NCBI GenBank assembly: GCA_050247235.1 | Contig: JBFWUN010000009.1 | Coordinates: forward strand, 1 to 64,000 | DNA: 64,000 bases | From: CAIKBL01 sp050247235 | GTDB taxonomy: Bacteria; Pseudomonadota; Gammaproteobacteria; Ga0077536 | Reading direction: 5' to 3' | In this document: piece after piece, positions 34,118 to 43,572 of the stretch | Position numbering within the stretch: position 1 is the first letter of the stretch | Layout of the letters: every line of letters starts with the position of its first letter | Position numbers and translations under genes: made by a program | The notes under the pieces: generated by a model | Told to the model about the DNA's origin: nothing | Databases searched by the model: none | What the model saw: only the letters and a program-made list of their open reading frames with translations

Positions 34118-35179
34118 TCACGCGCGGAGCATATCCTGCAACGCGCCGATCAGCAGCGCGCACTGTTCGTCTGTGCCCACCGTGATGCGCAGGTACTGGC
34201 TGATCCGACTCTGTTCGAAGTGCCTCACGATGACGTGCCGCGCGCGCAGCCCCGCCTGCAGATCGGCGGCGTCGTGGTGCGGGTGCCGCACGAACACGAA
34301 GTTTGCGAGCGACGGCAGCACTTCGAAGCCGAGCGCGTCGAGTTCCGTGACGAGCATGTCGCGGGTCGTCATCACCGCCTGGCGCGTCTGCTCGAAATAG
34401 GTGTCGTCCGCGATCGCTTCCACCGCGCCGGCGATCGCGAGGCGGTCCAGCGGGTAGGAATTGAAGCTGTTCTTCACGCGCTCGAGCGCTTCCACGAGGT
34501 CCGCGTCGCCGAACGCGTAACCGACGCGGAGCCCCGCGAGCGAGCGCGATTTCGACAGCGTCTGCACGACCAGCAGGTTGGGGAATTCATTGACCAGGGA
34601 TACCGCTGATTCGGCGCCGAAGTCCACGTAGGCTTCGTCGATGACCACCACCGTGTCCGTATTGTGTTCGAGCAGGCGCCGCACGTCCGCGCGCGCGACG
34701 GCCACCCCGGTCGGTGCGTTCGGGTTCGGAAAGATGATGCCGCCGTTCGCGCGGCGATAGTCGTCGACCCGGAGCTGGAAGTGCTCGCCGAGCGGCACTT
34801 CCTCGAAATCGATCCCATACAGCCGGCAGTACACCGGGTAGAAGCTGTAGGTCACATCGGGGAACAGGATCGGTTCATCCTGTGCGAGCAACGCCAGGAA
34901 CACGTGCGCGAGCACTTCGTCCGAGCCGTTGCCGACGAACACCTGGTCCGCGGTCAGCCCGTGATGCCTCGCGAGCGCCTCGCGCACGCGATCGGCATTG
35001 GGATCAGGGTAGAGCCGCAGCTGTGCCAGCTCCGCTTCGATCGCCGTGCGCACACGCGGCGACGGCGGGTACGGATTCTCGTTGGTGTTGAGCTTGACGA
35101 GGTTCGTCAGCTTCGGCTGTTCGCCCGGCACGTAGGGCGAAAGGTCCCGAACCACGTCGCTCCAGAAGCGCGAAGTCAT
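34118..35179 (-). CDS. hisC: histidinol-phosphate aminotransferase
   Basis: A 353-residue fold-type I aminotransferase catalysing imidazole-acetol phosphate plus glutamate to histidinol phosphate in histidine synthesis. It has the HisC start LSPYVPGEQP, substrate-binding LNTNENPYPPSP, RLYPDPNADRVREALA, VFVGNGSDEVL, NPNAPTG, VVVIDEAYVDFG, PLP Lys210 in TLSKSRSLAGLRVGYA and the C-terminal phosphate-binding Arg in SQYLRITVGT. Start ATG 35179 is where conserved sequence begins. No other his genes are in the window, so it is a detached or second copy; many bacteria carry HisC paralogues that also act on aromatic amino acids. It diverges from the amidase gene. Confidence 0.88.
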   Translation of the reverse strand: MTSRFWSDVVRDLSPYVPGEQPKLTNLVKLNTNENPYPPSPRVRTAIEAELAQLRLYPDPNADRVREALARHHGLTADQVFVGNGSDEVLAHVFLALLAQDEPILFPDVTYSFYPVYCRLYGIDFEEVPLGEHFQLRVDDYRRANGGIIFPNPNAPTGVAVARADVRRLLEHNTDTVVVIDEAYVDFGAESAVSLVNEFPNLLVVQTLSKSRSLAGLRVGYAFGDADLVEALERVKNSFNSYPLDRLAIAGAVEAIADDTYFEQTRQAVMTTRDMLVTELDALGFEVLPSLANFVFVRHPHHDAADLQAGLRARHVIVRHFEQSRISQYLRITVGTDEQCALLIGALQDMLRA

Positions 35180-35259
35180 GTGATGAAGAAGTCCGTCGTC
35201 GGTGAGCGTGGCCGAAGGATACCCGATCCGGCCCGCGAGCGGGCGGACAGCGCGGAGCC

Positions 35260-35288
35260 TTGAGACCCCTCTCGACACCGGCTATCGT
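35260..35288 (+). promoter_or_regulatory. promoter placed for a leaderless mRNA (amidase)
   Basis: TTGAGA (35260-35265), 17-base spacer, TATCGT (35283-35288). The -10 ends seven bases before ATG 35296, so the transcript would start at or one base before the start codon. There is no Shine-Dalgarno before this ATG. Confidence 0.4.
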
Positions 35289-35295
35289 GATCACC

Positions 35296-36741
35296 ATGCA
35301 CGCCGACGAATTCAGCCGACTCGACGCCACGGCGCAAGCCGCGCTGGTGCGCCGCGGCGAGGTGTCGGCGCGTGAACTCGTGGCGGCCGCGGTTGCGCGG
35401 ATCGAGGCTTCCAATGGTGCACTGAACGCGGTGATTCATCCGCGCTTCGAACGTGCGCTGGAAGAGAGCAGCGGCGATCTTCCGGCCGGCCCGCTGCAGG
35501 GCGTGCCGTTTCTCGTGAAGGACCTGATGTGCGCGACCGCTGGAGATCCCTACCATGCGGGCACACGCTACCTGAAGTCGCTCGGGTACCGCGCGACGCA
35601 TGACACCTATCTCGCCGCGCGCTACCGGCGCGCGGGACTCGTCTTCGTCGGCCGCACCAACACGCCGGAGCTCGGCCTCGTCACGACCACCGAGCCGCTG
35701 GCATACGGCCCGACCCGCAACCCCTGGGCAACGACGCATTCCACCGGCGGCTCGAGCGGCGGATCCGCGGCGGCCGTCGCGGCGGGCATGGTGGCCGCTG
35801 CGCACGCGAACGACGGCGGCGGATCGATCCGCATTCCGGCAGCCCACTGCGGACTGTTCGGCCTGAAGCCGAGCCGTGGCCGGATCTCTCACGGTCCCGC
35901 ACGGGGTGAGATGTGGCTCGGGGCCGCCTGCGAGCACGTTGTCACGCGCACCGTGCGCGACTCCGCGCTGCTGCTCGATGTCAGTGCCGGCGCGCACGCG
36001 GGGGATCCCTGTTCCGCGGCGCCGCCCCCGGCCGCGTATGCCGTGCTCGCCGGGCAGGCTCCCGGCACGCTGCGCATCGGCTTCATGCAGCGCACGCCGG
36101 GCGGGCGGATCCCCCTGGACGACGCCTGCGCAGAGGCGGTCATGCGCGCGGCGCGCGCACTGGAATCGCTTGGCCACCGCGTGGAACCGGCGTATCCGCC
36201 CGCACTCGATCAGCCGGACGAACGTCGTGCATTCATGCAGGTGCTGAGCGCCTGGGTCGCGCACGACGTCGACGAGCTCGTGCGGGCCGGCGGCCGGGCG
36301 CTGCGCGCAGGCGATCTCGAACCGGCGAACGCCAGCGTGTACGCCCGCGGGAAGACATTGCTCGCCGCAGACTACGTGGCCGCGCAGGTCTACCTCCAGG
36401 GCTGGTCACGCGGGATCGCGGAATGGTGGGAGACCGGGTTCGACCTGCTGCTCACGCCGACCACCGCGTGTCCGCCGGCACGTATCGGCAGCGCGCTGTC
36501 CACGGACGCGGATCCAATCGCACCGCTGCGGGCGAGCCTGCCGTACATGGCGTTCACCGCGCCGTTCAACATCACCGGGCAGCCCGCGGCCTCGATCCCG
36601 TGCGGTCATACCCGGGACGGCCTGCCGCTGGGCATTCAACTCGTGGCGGCGCACGGGCGCGAGGATCTCCTGCTGCAGGTCGCGCACCAGCTCGAGCAGG
36701 CGCTGCCCTGGGCCGATGCGCGGCCACCGGCCTTCCGATGA
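35296..36741 (+). CDS. amidase signature family hydrolase
   Basis: 481 residues hydrolysing carboxamides. The Ser-cisSer-Lys triad is complete: Lys75 in VPFLVKDLM, Ser in GGSSGGS (about 151-157) and the nucleophile Ser177 in DGGGSIRIPA. The remainder follows the GatA/AmiA fold (CGLFGLKPSRGRISHGP, FNITGQPAASIPCG). It lacks genes for GatB or GatC next to it, so it is probably a catabolic amidase, not the tRNA amidotransferase subunit. The start follows a promoter with no leader. Its TGA overlaps the ATG of the sirtuin gene (ATGA), so the two are translationally coupled. Confidence 0.9.
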   Translation: MHADEFSRLDATAQAALVRRGEVSARELVAAAVARIEASNGALNAVIHPRFERALEESSGDLPAGPLQGVPFLVKDLMCATAGDPYHAGTRYLKSLGYRATHDTYLAARYRRAGLVFVGRTNTPELGLVTTTEPLAYGPTRNPWATTHSTGGSSGGSAAAVAAGMVAAAHANDGGGSIRIPAAHCGLFGLKPSRGRISHGPARGEMWLGAACEHVVTRTVRDSALLLDVSAGAHAGDPCSAAPPPAAYAVLAGQAPGTLRIGFMQRTPGGRIPLDDACAEAVMRAARALESLGHRVEPAYPPALDQPDERRAFMQVLSAWVAHDVDELVRAGGRALRAGDLEPANASVYARGKTLLAADYVAAQVYLQGWSRGIAEWWETGFDLLLTPTTACPPARIGSALSTDADPIAPLRASLPYMAFTAPFNITGQPAASIPCGHTRDGLPLGIQLVAAHGREDLLLQVAHQLEQALPWADARPPAFR

Positions 36742-37493
36742 CGGTACCGCGCGAGGCAGCGCAGCTCGCCGCGCTGCTCGACGACGCGGCAACAATCGTG
36801 GTGTTCACCGGCGCCGGCATCAGCACCGAGTCGGGCATTCCGGATTTCCGCAGTCCACAGGGGATCTGGTCGCAGTTCACGCCCATCCAGTTCCAGGATT
36901 TCGTACATTCGGAGACGCACCGGCGCGAAGCCTGGCGGCGCAAGTTTCTCATCGATCGCGACATGCAGCGCGCGCGCCCCAACCGCGGCCACCGCGCGGT
37001 CCAGGCACTGGTCGCGGGCGGTCGATGCCCGTGCGTGATCACCCAGAACATCGACGGCCTGCACCAGGCGAGCGGCATCCCGGCGGACCGAATCGTTGAA
37101 CTGCACGGCAACGGTACCTATGCCCGCTGTCTCGACTGCGGACACGCCCACGCGCTCGAGCCGATCCGGATCGCGTTCGAACGCGATGGCACGTTGCCGG
37201 CGTGCGACGCCTGCGGCGGTCTCGTGAAGACCGCCACGATCTCGTTCGGCCAGCCGATGCCCGATGTCGAGATGCGTCGGGCAGAACAGGCGGCGCTCGC
37301 GTGCGATCTCTTCCTGGTGCTCGGTTCGTCGCTCGTGGTGTATCCGGCGGCCGCGTTTCCGTTGCGCGCCAAGCGCGCGGGTGCGCGCCTCGTGATCATC
37401 AACCGCGAACCCACCCCGCACGACGTACACGCGGATCTCGTCGTCCACGCCGACATCGGCCCGACGCTCGGCGCCGCGCTCGGTATCACCTGA
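36738..37493 (+). CDS. NAD-dependent protein deacylase (sirtuin)
   Basis: A 251-residue Sir2-family enzyme removing acetyl or longer acyl groups from lysines with NAD. It has GAGISTESGIPDFRSPQGIW (about 25-44), TQNIDGLHQASG, the catalytic His in IVELHGNGTYARC, a zinc finger CLDC...CDACG, and GSSLVVYPAAAFP/INREPTP for NAD. Family wording (HGNGTYARCLDCG) is nearer SIR2-like proteins of class II/IV bacteria than E. coli CobB. It overlaps the amidase stop in ATGA and is followed after 27 bp by an M20 hydrolase, so three amide- or acyl-hydrolysing enzymes form one unit. Confidence 0.9.
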   Translation: MTVPREAAQLAALLDDAATIVVFTGAGISTESGIPDFRSPQGIWSQFTPIQFQDFVHSETHRREAWRRKFLIDRDMQRARPNRGHRAVQALVAGGRCPCVITQNIDGLHQASGIPADRIVELHGNGTYARCLDCGHAHALEPIRIAFERDGTLPACDACGGLVKTATISFGQPMPDVEMRRAEQAALACDLFLVLGSSLVVYPAAAFPLRAKRAGARLVIINREPTPHDVHADLVVHADIGPTLGAALGIT

Positions 37494-37520
37494 CAACCCC
37501 GGCTCCCGGAGGCATACCCC

Positions 37521-38696
37521 ATGAAACTCGTGTCCGACATCGTCGCCCGCCAGGCCGAGCATGCCGCATGGCGGCGTGACCTGCACGCGCATCCCGAACT
37601 AGCCTACCAGGAGCAACGCACCAGCGATTTCGTCGCCGCGAAGCTCGCCGAGTTCGGCCTGGACGTGACGCGCGGACTCGGCCGCACCGGCGTGGTGGGC
37701 TCCCTGTCGGCGGGTTCGGGCGCCCGGCGCATCGGCCTGCGCGCGGACATGGATGCACTGCCGCTGCAGGAGTTGAACCAGTTCGCGCACCGCTCCCGCA
37801 CAGACGGACTCATGCATGCCTGCGGGCACGACGGTCACACCATCATGCTGCTCGCCGCGGCCGAGCACCTGGCGCGCACGCGTGATTTCGACGGCACCAT
37901 CCACTTCATCTTCCAGCCGGCGGAGGAAGGCGAAGCCGGTGCCAAGGCGATGATGGACGACGGGCTCTTCACGCGCTTTCCGGTGGACGGCGTGTTCGGT
38001 CTGCACAACTGGCCGTGGCTCGCCCCGGGCCACCTGGTCGTGCGCAGCGGCCCGATGATGGCCGCGATGGACATCTTCGAGGCCACGCTCCGCGGGCGCG
38101 GCGGGCACGCTGCGCAGCCGCACCTCGCCATCGACCCGGTGGTCGTGGCCACACAGCTCGTCCAGGCCTGGCAGACCATTGTCGCCCGCCACGTCGATCC
38201 CCTCGAATCCGCGGTGGTCTCGGTCACACAGATCCACGCGGGGAACGCCTGGGCGGTGATTCCCGAAGAGGTGGTACTGCGCGGCACGGTCCGCACGTTC
38301 AATCCCACGGTGCAGGCGCTGATTGCGCAGCGGATGCAGGAAATCGGAGACGGTCTCGCAACCGCGCACCGCTGCACGTTCGACTGGCGCTACGAGAAAC
38401 GCTTTCCACCGACCATCAACTCCGCGCGCGAGACGGACTACGCCGCGCGCGCCGCCGCCGCGGTGTTCGGCGATGCGCACGTCCGCCGCGACGTGCCGCC
38501 CAGCATGGGATCGGAGGATTTCGGCTGGATGCTGCTCGAGCAGCCGGGCAGTTACGCCTGGATCGGCAGTGGCGGACACGGCGACTGCCTGCTGCACAAT
38601 CCTCACTACGATTTCAATGACGACATCATTCCGCACGGCGCGAGCTACTGGGTGACGCTCGCGCATCAGTTCCTCGCCGAACCGCTGCCCGCCTGA
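37521..38696 (+). CDS. M20 family amidohydrolase (hippurate hydrolase type)
   Basis: 391 residues, an M20D peptidase/amidohydrolase: RRDLHAHPELAYQEQRTSDFV, RADMDALPLQE, metal-binding HACGHDGHTIM, FQPAEEGEAGAKAMMDDGLF, the dimerisation domain from about 185, and VPPSMGSEDFGWML near the end. It cleaves N-acyl amino acids or amides such as hippurate or indole-acetyl conjugates. GGAGG precedes ATG 37521. It follows the sirtuin by 27 bp and ends 89 bp before gdhA. Substrate not determined by sequence. Confidence 0.9.
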   Translation: MKLVSDIVARQAEHAAWRRDLHAHPELAYQEQRTSDFVAAKLAEFGLDVTRGLGRTGVVGSLSAGSGARRIGLRADMDALPLQELNQFAHRSRTDGLMHACGHDGHTIMLLAAAEHLARTRDFDGTIHFIFQPAEEGEAGAKAMMDDGLFTRFPVDGVFGLHNWPWLAPGHLVVRSGPMMAAMDIFEATLRGRGGHAAQPHLAIDPVVVATQLVQAWQTIVARHVDPLESAVVSVTQIHAGNAWAVIPEEVVLRGTVRTFNPTVQALIAQRMQEIGDGLATAHRCTFDWRYEKRFPPTINSARETDYAARAAAAVFGDAHVRRDVPPSMGSEDFGWMLLEQPGSYAWIGSGGHGDCLLHNPHYDFNDDIIPHGASYWVTLAHQFLAEPLPA

Positions 38697-38785
38697 CACC
38701 CGGCATTGCAGGAAACCGCCGCGCGGAACGCTAACCCGTCACGACCGACCGCTCACGGGCGGCGCTGGATTCAAGGACTGCACGC

Positions 38786-40144
38786 ATGGGCAAGCACACG
38801 ATCGTCACACTCGAACACTTCATGGACGGCCTGCGCCGGCGCAACCCGGGCGAGCCCGAGTTTCACCAGGCGGTGCACGAAGTCGCGAAGCCGATTTTCG
38901 ACTACATCCGCGACAAGCCCGAGTACCACGAGTACCAGATCATGCGCCGCATCGCCGAACCGGACCGGGTGGTGTCGTTTCGCGTGTGCTGGGAGGACGA
39001 CGACGGAAACGTACGGGTGAACCGCGGCTGGCGCGTGCAGAACAACAACGCCATAGGCCCTTACAAGGGTGGGATCCGCTTTCACCCGAGCGTGAACGAA
39101 TCAATCCTGAAGTTCCTTGCGTTCGAACAGACGTTCAAGAACAGCCTGACCGGCCTGCCGATGGGCGGCGGCAAGGGCGGCGCGAACTTCAATCCCAAGG
39201 GCAAGAGCGACCGCGAGGTCATGCGCTTCTGCCAGGCCTTCATGACCGAGCTTCAGCGCCATATCGGTGACGACATCGATGTGCCGGCCGGCGACATCGG
39301 CGTCGGGGCACGCGAGATCGGTTTCATGTTCGGCCAGTGGAAACGTATTACCCGCCAGCATACGGGCGTGCTGACCGGCAAGGGGCTCGAGTACGGCGGC
39401 AGCCTCATCCGCACCGAGGCCACCGGCTACGGCTGCACGTATTTCATGCAGGACATGCTCGCCGAACGTGCGGATGCGATCGCCGGCAAGACCTGCGTGG
39501 TCTCGGGCGCCGGCAACGTCGCCCAGCACGCGGTCGAGAAAATCACCGAACTCGGCGGCAAGGTCGTCACGCTGTCGGATTCGGACGGCTTCATCTACGA
39601 CCCCGACGGCATCGACGCCACCAGGCTCGCGTGGGTCATGGAGCTGAAGAACGTCCGCCGTGGCCGGATCTCGGAGTACGTCCGTGAGTTCAAACGCGCG
39701 AAGTACCATCCGGATCAGCGTCCGTGGCATGTCCCCTGCCAGCTGGCGTTCCCCTGCGCGACCCAGAACGAGATCCTTCCCGACGATGCGCGCACCCTGC
39801 TTGCCAACGGCTGCGTGGCGCTGTCCGAGGGGGCCAACATGCCGTGCACCATCGAGGCCATCGACCTTTTCCTCGCCGCCCGCATCGCGTTCGGACCGGC
39901 CAAGGCGGCCAACGCGGGGGGCGTCGCGGTGTCGGGGCTGGAGATGAGCCAGAACAGCGCGAAGCTGAACTGGAAGGAATCCGAGTTGCAGAGATTGCTG
40001 TTCGACATCATGCGCGACATTCACGCCCGCTGCGTCGAGTTCGGTCGGTCCCCGGATGGGAGTTTCATCGACTACGTGAAGGGCGCGAACGTCGCCGGGT
40101 TCGTCAAGGTGGCCGACGCGATGCTCGCCTACGGCGTCGTCTGA
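38786..40144 (+). CDS. gdhA: NADP-type glutamate dehydrogenase
   Basis: A 452-residue hexameric-type glutamate dehydrogenase linking 2-oxoglutarate, ammonium and glutamate. Seen: GGIRFHPSVNESILKFLAFEQTFKNSLTGLPMGGGKGGANFNPKG with the catalytic Lys in GGGKGG, DVPAGDIGVGAREIGFMFG, GLEYGGSLIRTEATGYG, the Rossmann loop VSGAGNVAQHA, and NAGGVAVSGLEMSQNSAKLNW. Length and motifs fit the GdhA (about 450 residues) subgroup used for ammonium assimilation. Start ATG 38786 has a weak AAGGA upstream. A short inverted repeat (40155-40160/40174-40179) follows the stop and could attenuate read-through into cheV. Confidence 0.92.
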   Translation: MGKHTIVTLEHFMDGLRRRNPGEPEFHQAVHEVAKPIFDYIRDKPEYHEYQIMRRIAEPDRVVSFRVCWEDDDGNVRVNRGWRVQNNNAIGPYKGGIRFHPSVNESILKFLAFEQTFKNSLTGLPMGGGKGGANFNPKGKSDREVMRFCQAFMTELQRHIGDDIDVPAGDIGVGAREIGFMFGQWKRITRQHTGVLTGKGLEYGGSLIRTEATGYGCTYFMQDMLAERADAIAGKTCVVSGAGNVAQHAVEKITELGGKVVTLSDSDGFIYDPDGIDATRLAWVMELKNVRRGRISEYVREFKRAKYHPDQRPWHVPCQLAFPCATQNEILPDDARTLLANGCVALSEGANMPCTIEAIDLFLAARIAFGPAKAANAGGVAVSGLEMSQNSAKLNWKESELQRLLFDIMRDIHARCVEFGRSPDGSFIDYVKGANVAGFVKVADAMLAYGVV

Positions 40145-40244
40145 ATCCGCGTCACCCGCCCGCACACGCTCAAGGCGGGCGAGCGCCGGCCGCTACCGGA
40201 GACACGAGCACTGGCGCGGGCCAGTCCACGCGAAGAGGAATCCG

Positions 40245-41213
40245 ATGGCGAAACTGCTGGAGAAGGTCGATGCCCGCACCAAGCTTGCGGGCACCAACAA
40301 GCTGGAAATCCTGCTGTTCAGCCTCGGCCGGGATCAGCGCACCGGACGCAAGGAAACCTTCGGCATCAACGTGTTCAAGGTGCGCGAAGTGATGCGCGCG
40401 CCGGCGGTCACGGCCGCGCCTGACATGCCGAACGCGGTAGAGGGCATGGTCAGCCTGCGCGGCGCGGTGGTGCCGGTGATCGACCTCGCCAGGTATGCCA
40501 ACGTGCAGACCGATGCCCCGCCCGGGATCATGATGGTCACGGAATACAACAACCACTCCCAGGGTTTCCTGGTCGAATCGGTGGACACGATCCTGCGGCT
40601 GGACTGGTCGTCGATGAAAGTGCCGCCGGACATGCTGACGTCCGACACGGGTGGCCTCGTCACCGCGGTCACCGAACTCACCGACGGGCGCCTCGTGATG
40701 CTGATGGACGTGGAGAAGATCCTGTCCGAAACCACGCACTACGACAGCGACCTCCTGTTCAAGGATCTCGGCCCGCTCGGCCTGGAGGAATGCTCGGTCG
40801 TGTTCGCCGACGACTCTCACGTCGCGCGCCGCCAGATCGCACGCGCACTCGATGTGCTGCAGATCAGGCACACCGGGCTCGTCAACGGCCTGCAGGCCTG
40901 GAATGAACTGCAGCGCCTGGCCGACTACGCACAGACCAACGGCATTCCGATCAAGCGCCTCGTGCAGGCAGTCATCACCGACGTCGAAATGCCCGAGATG
41001 GACGGTTACATGCTGACCAAGCTGATCAAGGGCGACCCCCGGTTCACGGGGATCCCGGTCATCATGCACTCTTCGCTGTCGAGTACGCAGAACCAGGAGC
41101 TCGGCCGCTCCGTCGGCGTGGACGAGTACGTGCCGAAACTCGATCCGCAGCGTCTCGCCAGCACGCTCGCCCGCCTGGTGCGTCCGCGCACTGGCCAGCA
41201 GAGCGCCGCCTGA
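40245..41213 (+). CDS. cheV: CheV-type chemotaxis coupling protein
   Basis: 322 residues: a CheW-like domain (about 20-170, KETFGINVFKVREVMRAPAVTAAPDMPNAVEGMVSLRGAVVPVIDL) followed by a receiver domain (about 190-315) with VVFADDS, phospho-acceptor Asp in ITDVEMPEMDGYML and Lys in EYVPKLDP. CheV couples certain chemoreceptors to CheA and adapts through its own phosphorylation. A GAGGAA precedes ATG 40245. No receptor, CheA, CheR or flagellar gene is close, so it is an orphan. It lies 100 bp after gdhA on the same strand. Confidence 0.92.
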   Translation: MAKLLEKVDARTKLAGTNKLEILLFSLGRDQRTGRKETFGINVFKVREVMRAPAVTAAPDMPNAVEGMVSLRGAVVPVIDLARYANVQTDAPPGIMMVTEYNNHSQGFLVESVDTILRLDWSSMKVPPDMLTSDTGGLVTAVTELTDGRLVMLMDVEKILSETTHYDSDLLFKDLGPLGLEECSVVFADDSHVARRQIARALDVLQIRHTGLVNGLQAWNELQRLADYAQTNGIPIKRLVQAVITDVEMPEMDGYMLTKLIKGDPRFTGIPVIMHSSLSSTQNQELGRSVGVDEYVPKLDPQRLASTLARLVRPRTGQQSAA

Positions 41214-41319
41214 GATCCCGGCGCGCCGCCGTGCGCGCCCCGTTTTCCGACTGCACCGGGTCCCGCGCCGCCCTATACTCGGGCGGAGCGCCGCATGCGC
41301 GCCAAGCCTGGAGATCACC

Positions 41320-42216
41320 ATGTCGGGAACCCGCCTGAGCTGCTGCATCACGTTCGATTTCGACGCGATGTCTTCGTGGATCGGTTCGGTGAAATCGCGC
41401 AACCTGAGCATGGTGTCGCGCGGGCAGTTCGGTGCCGTGGCGGTGCCGCGCCTGCTCGACCTGCTGGGGAACCTCGGAATCCCCGCCACCTTCGCGGTGC
41501 CCGGACATACCGCCTGCGCATACCCGCGCATCGTCGAGAACATCCAGGCGCGCGGACACGAGATCGCCCACCACGGCTGGGTGCATGAGAACCCGGCCGC
41601 GTTCGACGAAGCCGGGGAGCGGCGGGTGCTGGAGCGGGGACTGGCCGCGCTGGAACGGGTCACCGGCCTGCGACCGCGCGGTTACCGGTCGCCCGCGTGG
41701 GACCTCAGCCCGCGCAGCATCGACCTGCTCTGCGAGTACGGTTTCACGTACGAGTCGAGCTGCATGGGACACGACTTCCACCCTTACTACCTGCGATCGG
41801 GGGACAGCTGGACCCTGGAGGAGCCCTACCAGTTCGGCCGGACCGTGGACCTCGTCGAAATGCCGGTGAGCTGGCTGCTCGACGACTTCCCGCCGGTGGA
41901 GTTCGTGCTCGGCATGAACACGGGCCTGCAGGCCCCGTCGCTGATCGAGGAGAACTGGCGCGCCGATTTCGACTTTGCGTACCGGCACTGTGCAGGCGGC
42001 GTCTTCATCCTGACCCTGCACCCCCAGACCATCGGTCGCGGGCGTTACTTCCTGATGCTGGAGCGCCTGCTGACCTACTACGCAACGCACGACGGGGTGA
42101 CCTTCGAGACGATGGGTGACTATGCCACGCGCTGGCGCGCGGAGAATCCGCTCGACACCTGGACCGCGCGGAACCCGGACCTCACCGGCGAGCACGCGAT
42201 CCGCGCGCTCGGCTGA
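41320..42216 (+). CDS. polysaccharide deacetylase family protein
   Basis: 298 residues with the NodB-type barrel: CITFDFDAMSSWI (motif 1, metal Asp), HEIAHHGWVHENP (motif 2, metal His), RGYRSPAWDLSP (motif 3), and the later FILTLHPQTIGRGRYFLMLE. The spacing and the PHP-like ending match the cytoplasmic PuuE/allantoinase-like and HpPgdA group, not secreted chitin deacetylases; there is no signal peptide. The reaction is removal of an acetyl or related group from N, or cyclic imide cleavage, but the substrate is unknown. GGAG precedes the ATG. A TATACT (41274-41279) between short inverted repeats may be its -10. Confidence 0.82.
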   Translation: MSGTRLSCCITFDFDAMSSWIGSVKSRNLSMVSRGQFGAVAVPRLLDLLGNLGIPATFAVPGHTACAYPRIVENIQARGHEIAHHGWVHENPAAFDEAGERRVLERGLAALERVTGLRPRGYRSPAWDLSPRSIDLLCEYGFTYESSCMGHDFHPYYLRSGDSWTLEEPYQFGRTVDLVEMPVSWLLDDFPPVEFVLGMNTGLQAPSLIEENWRADFDFAYRHCAGGVFILTLHPQTIGRGRYFLMLERLLTYYATHDGVTFETMGDYATRWRAENPLDTWTARNPDLTGEHAIRALG

Positions 42217-42359
42217 ATCCGTGCCGCTGCCCGGGGATTGGGCGACGGCCAAGTCCGTGGCACGATCACGCCCGTCGGCGCGGGTCGACGCCCGGGGCGC
42301 CGCGCCGCATCCCGCCGCAACGCCGCCTGGCACCTCGCCAATCTGAAAGGTTCCAATCG

Positions 42360-43499
42360 ATGCTGCTGTCCGAAGACCAGATCCTCGTGCGTGACATGGC
42401 GCGGCGCTTCGCCGCCGAGGCGCTCGCGCCGCATGCCGCGGACTGGGACCGCAATCGCACGTTTCCGGCCGATGCACTCCGACAGATGGGCGAGCTGGGC
42501 CTGATGGGCATGCTGGTACCACCGGAGTACGACGGGGCGGGGATGGATCACGTGTCGCTCGCGGTCGCGCTGGAGGAGATCGCGGCGGGCGACGGGGCCA
42601 CCTCGACGATCATGAGCGTGCAGAACTCGGTGGTCTGCATGCCGCTGCTGAAGTTCGGCACCGACGCGCAGCGGGAGCGGTTCCTGCGCCCGCTCGCGCG
42701 CGGCGAACACGTTGGCGCGTTCTGCCTCACGGAGCCGCACGCCGGCTCGGACGCTGCCGCCATCCGGACCCGTGCCGTGCGCACCGCCAACGGCTGGCGG
42801 CTCAACGGCGTGAAGCAGTTCATCACCAGCGGCAAGCATGCGCGCGTCGCGATCGTCTTCGCGCTTACGGACCCGGCGGCCGGCAAGCGCGGCATCAGCG
42901 CGTTCATCGTGCCGACGGAAACGCCCGGGTACCGCGTCGCCCGCATCGAGAGCAAGCTCGGGCAACGGGCGTCTGACACCGCGCAGATCGCGTTCGAGGA
43001 CTGCGAGATCCCGGCGGATTACCTGCTCGGAGAACCCGGCACCGGTTACCGCATCGCGCTGTCCAACCTCGAAGGCGGGCGCATCGGGATCGCGGCCCAG
43101 GCGGTCGGCATGGCCCGCGCGGCGCTCGCCGCCGCGGCGAAGTACGCCGGCGAACGCGAAGCGTTCGGGGTCCCGCTCACCGGACACCAGGCCATCTCGT
43201 TCCGGCTGGCGGACATGGCCACGAAAATCGAGGTGGCCCGCCAGATGGTGCTGCACGCCGCGACGTTGCGCGACGCGGGTCAGCCGTGCCTGCGCGAGGC
43301 GTCGATGGCGAAACTCTTCGCGTCCGAAATGGCCGAGCAGGTATGCTCCGACGCCATCCAGATCCACGGCGGCTACGGCTACGTCGAGGATTTCCCCGTC
43401 GAGCGGATCTACCGGGACGTGCGCGTGTGCCAGATCTACGAAGGCACCAGCGACGTGCAGCGTCTCGTGATCGCGCGACAGCTCGAGGCGGCGTCGTGA
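42360..43499 (+). CDS. acyl-CoA dehydrogenase
   Basis: A 379-residue flavoprotein of the short/medium-chain ACAD type: LLSEDQILVRDMARRFAAEALAPHAADWDR, LTEPHAGSDAAAI, GVKQFITSGKHARVAIVFA, FEDCEIPADYLLGE, FGVPLTGHQAI, HGGYGYVEDFPVERIYRDVRVCQIYEGTSDVQRLVIAR. The catalytic Glu of YEGT is present (about 363), unlike in the other acyl-CoA dehydrogenase in this window. It oxidises acyl-CoA to enoyl-CoA, feeding the thiolase and FadJ-like enzymes encoded 3-6 kb away. AAAGG precedes ATG 42360. It is followed by the SCP2-like gene after 73 bp, likely one operon. Confidence 0.9.
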   Translation: MLLSEDQILVRDMARRFAAEALAPHAADWDRNRTFPADALRQMGELGLMGMLVPPEYDGAGMDHVSLAVALEEIAAGDGATSTIMSVQNSVVCMPLLKFGTDAQRERFLRPLARGEHVGAFCLTEPHAGSDAAAIRTRAVRTANGWRLNGVKQFITSGKHARVAIVFALTDPAAGKRGISAFIVPTETPGYRVARIESKLGQRASDTAQIAFEDCEIPADYLLGEPGTGYRIALSNLEGGRIGIAAQAVGMARAALAAAAKYAGEREAFGVPLTGHQAISFRLADMATKIEVARQMVLHAATLRDAGQPCLREASMAKLFASEMAEQVCSDAIQIHGGYGYVEDFPVERIYRDVRVCQIYEGTSDVQRLVIARQLEAAS

Positions 43500-43572
43500 G
43501 CCGGCGGACGCCGCGGTGGCCGCGCCCCGTTCACACCAGGCCATGGCCGGATTCCCTCCAGGAGGTCATCAC

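Noticed and set aside
35296..36741. GatA subunit of the tRNA amidotransferase
   Set aside because: No gatB or gatC is adjacent, and the gene is coupled to a sirtuin; a stand-alone amidase is more likely.
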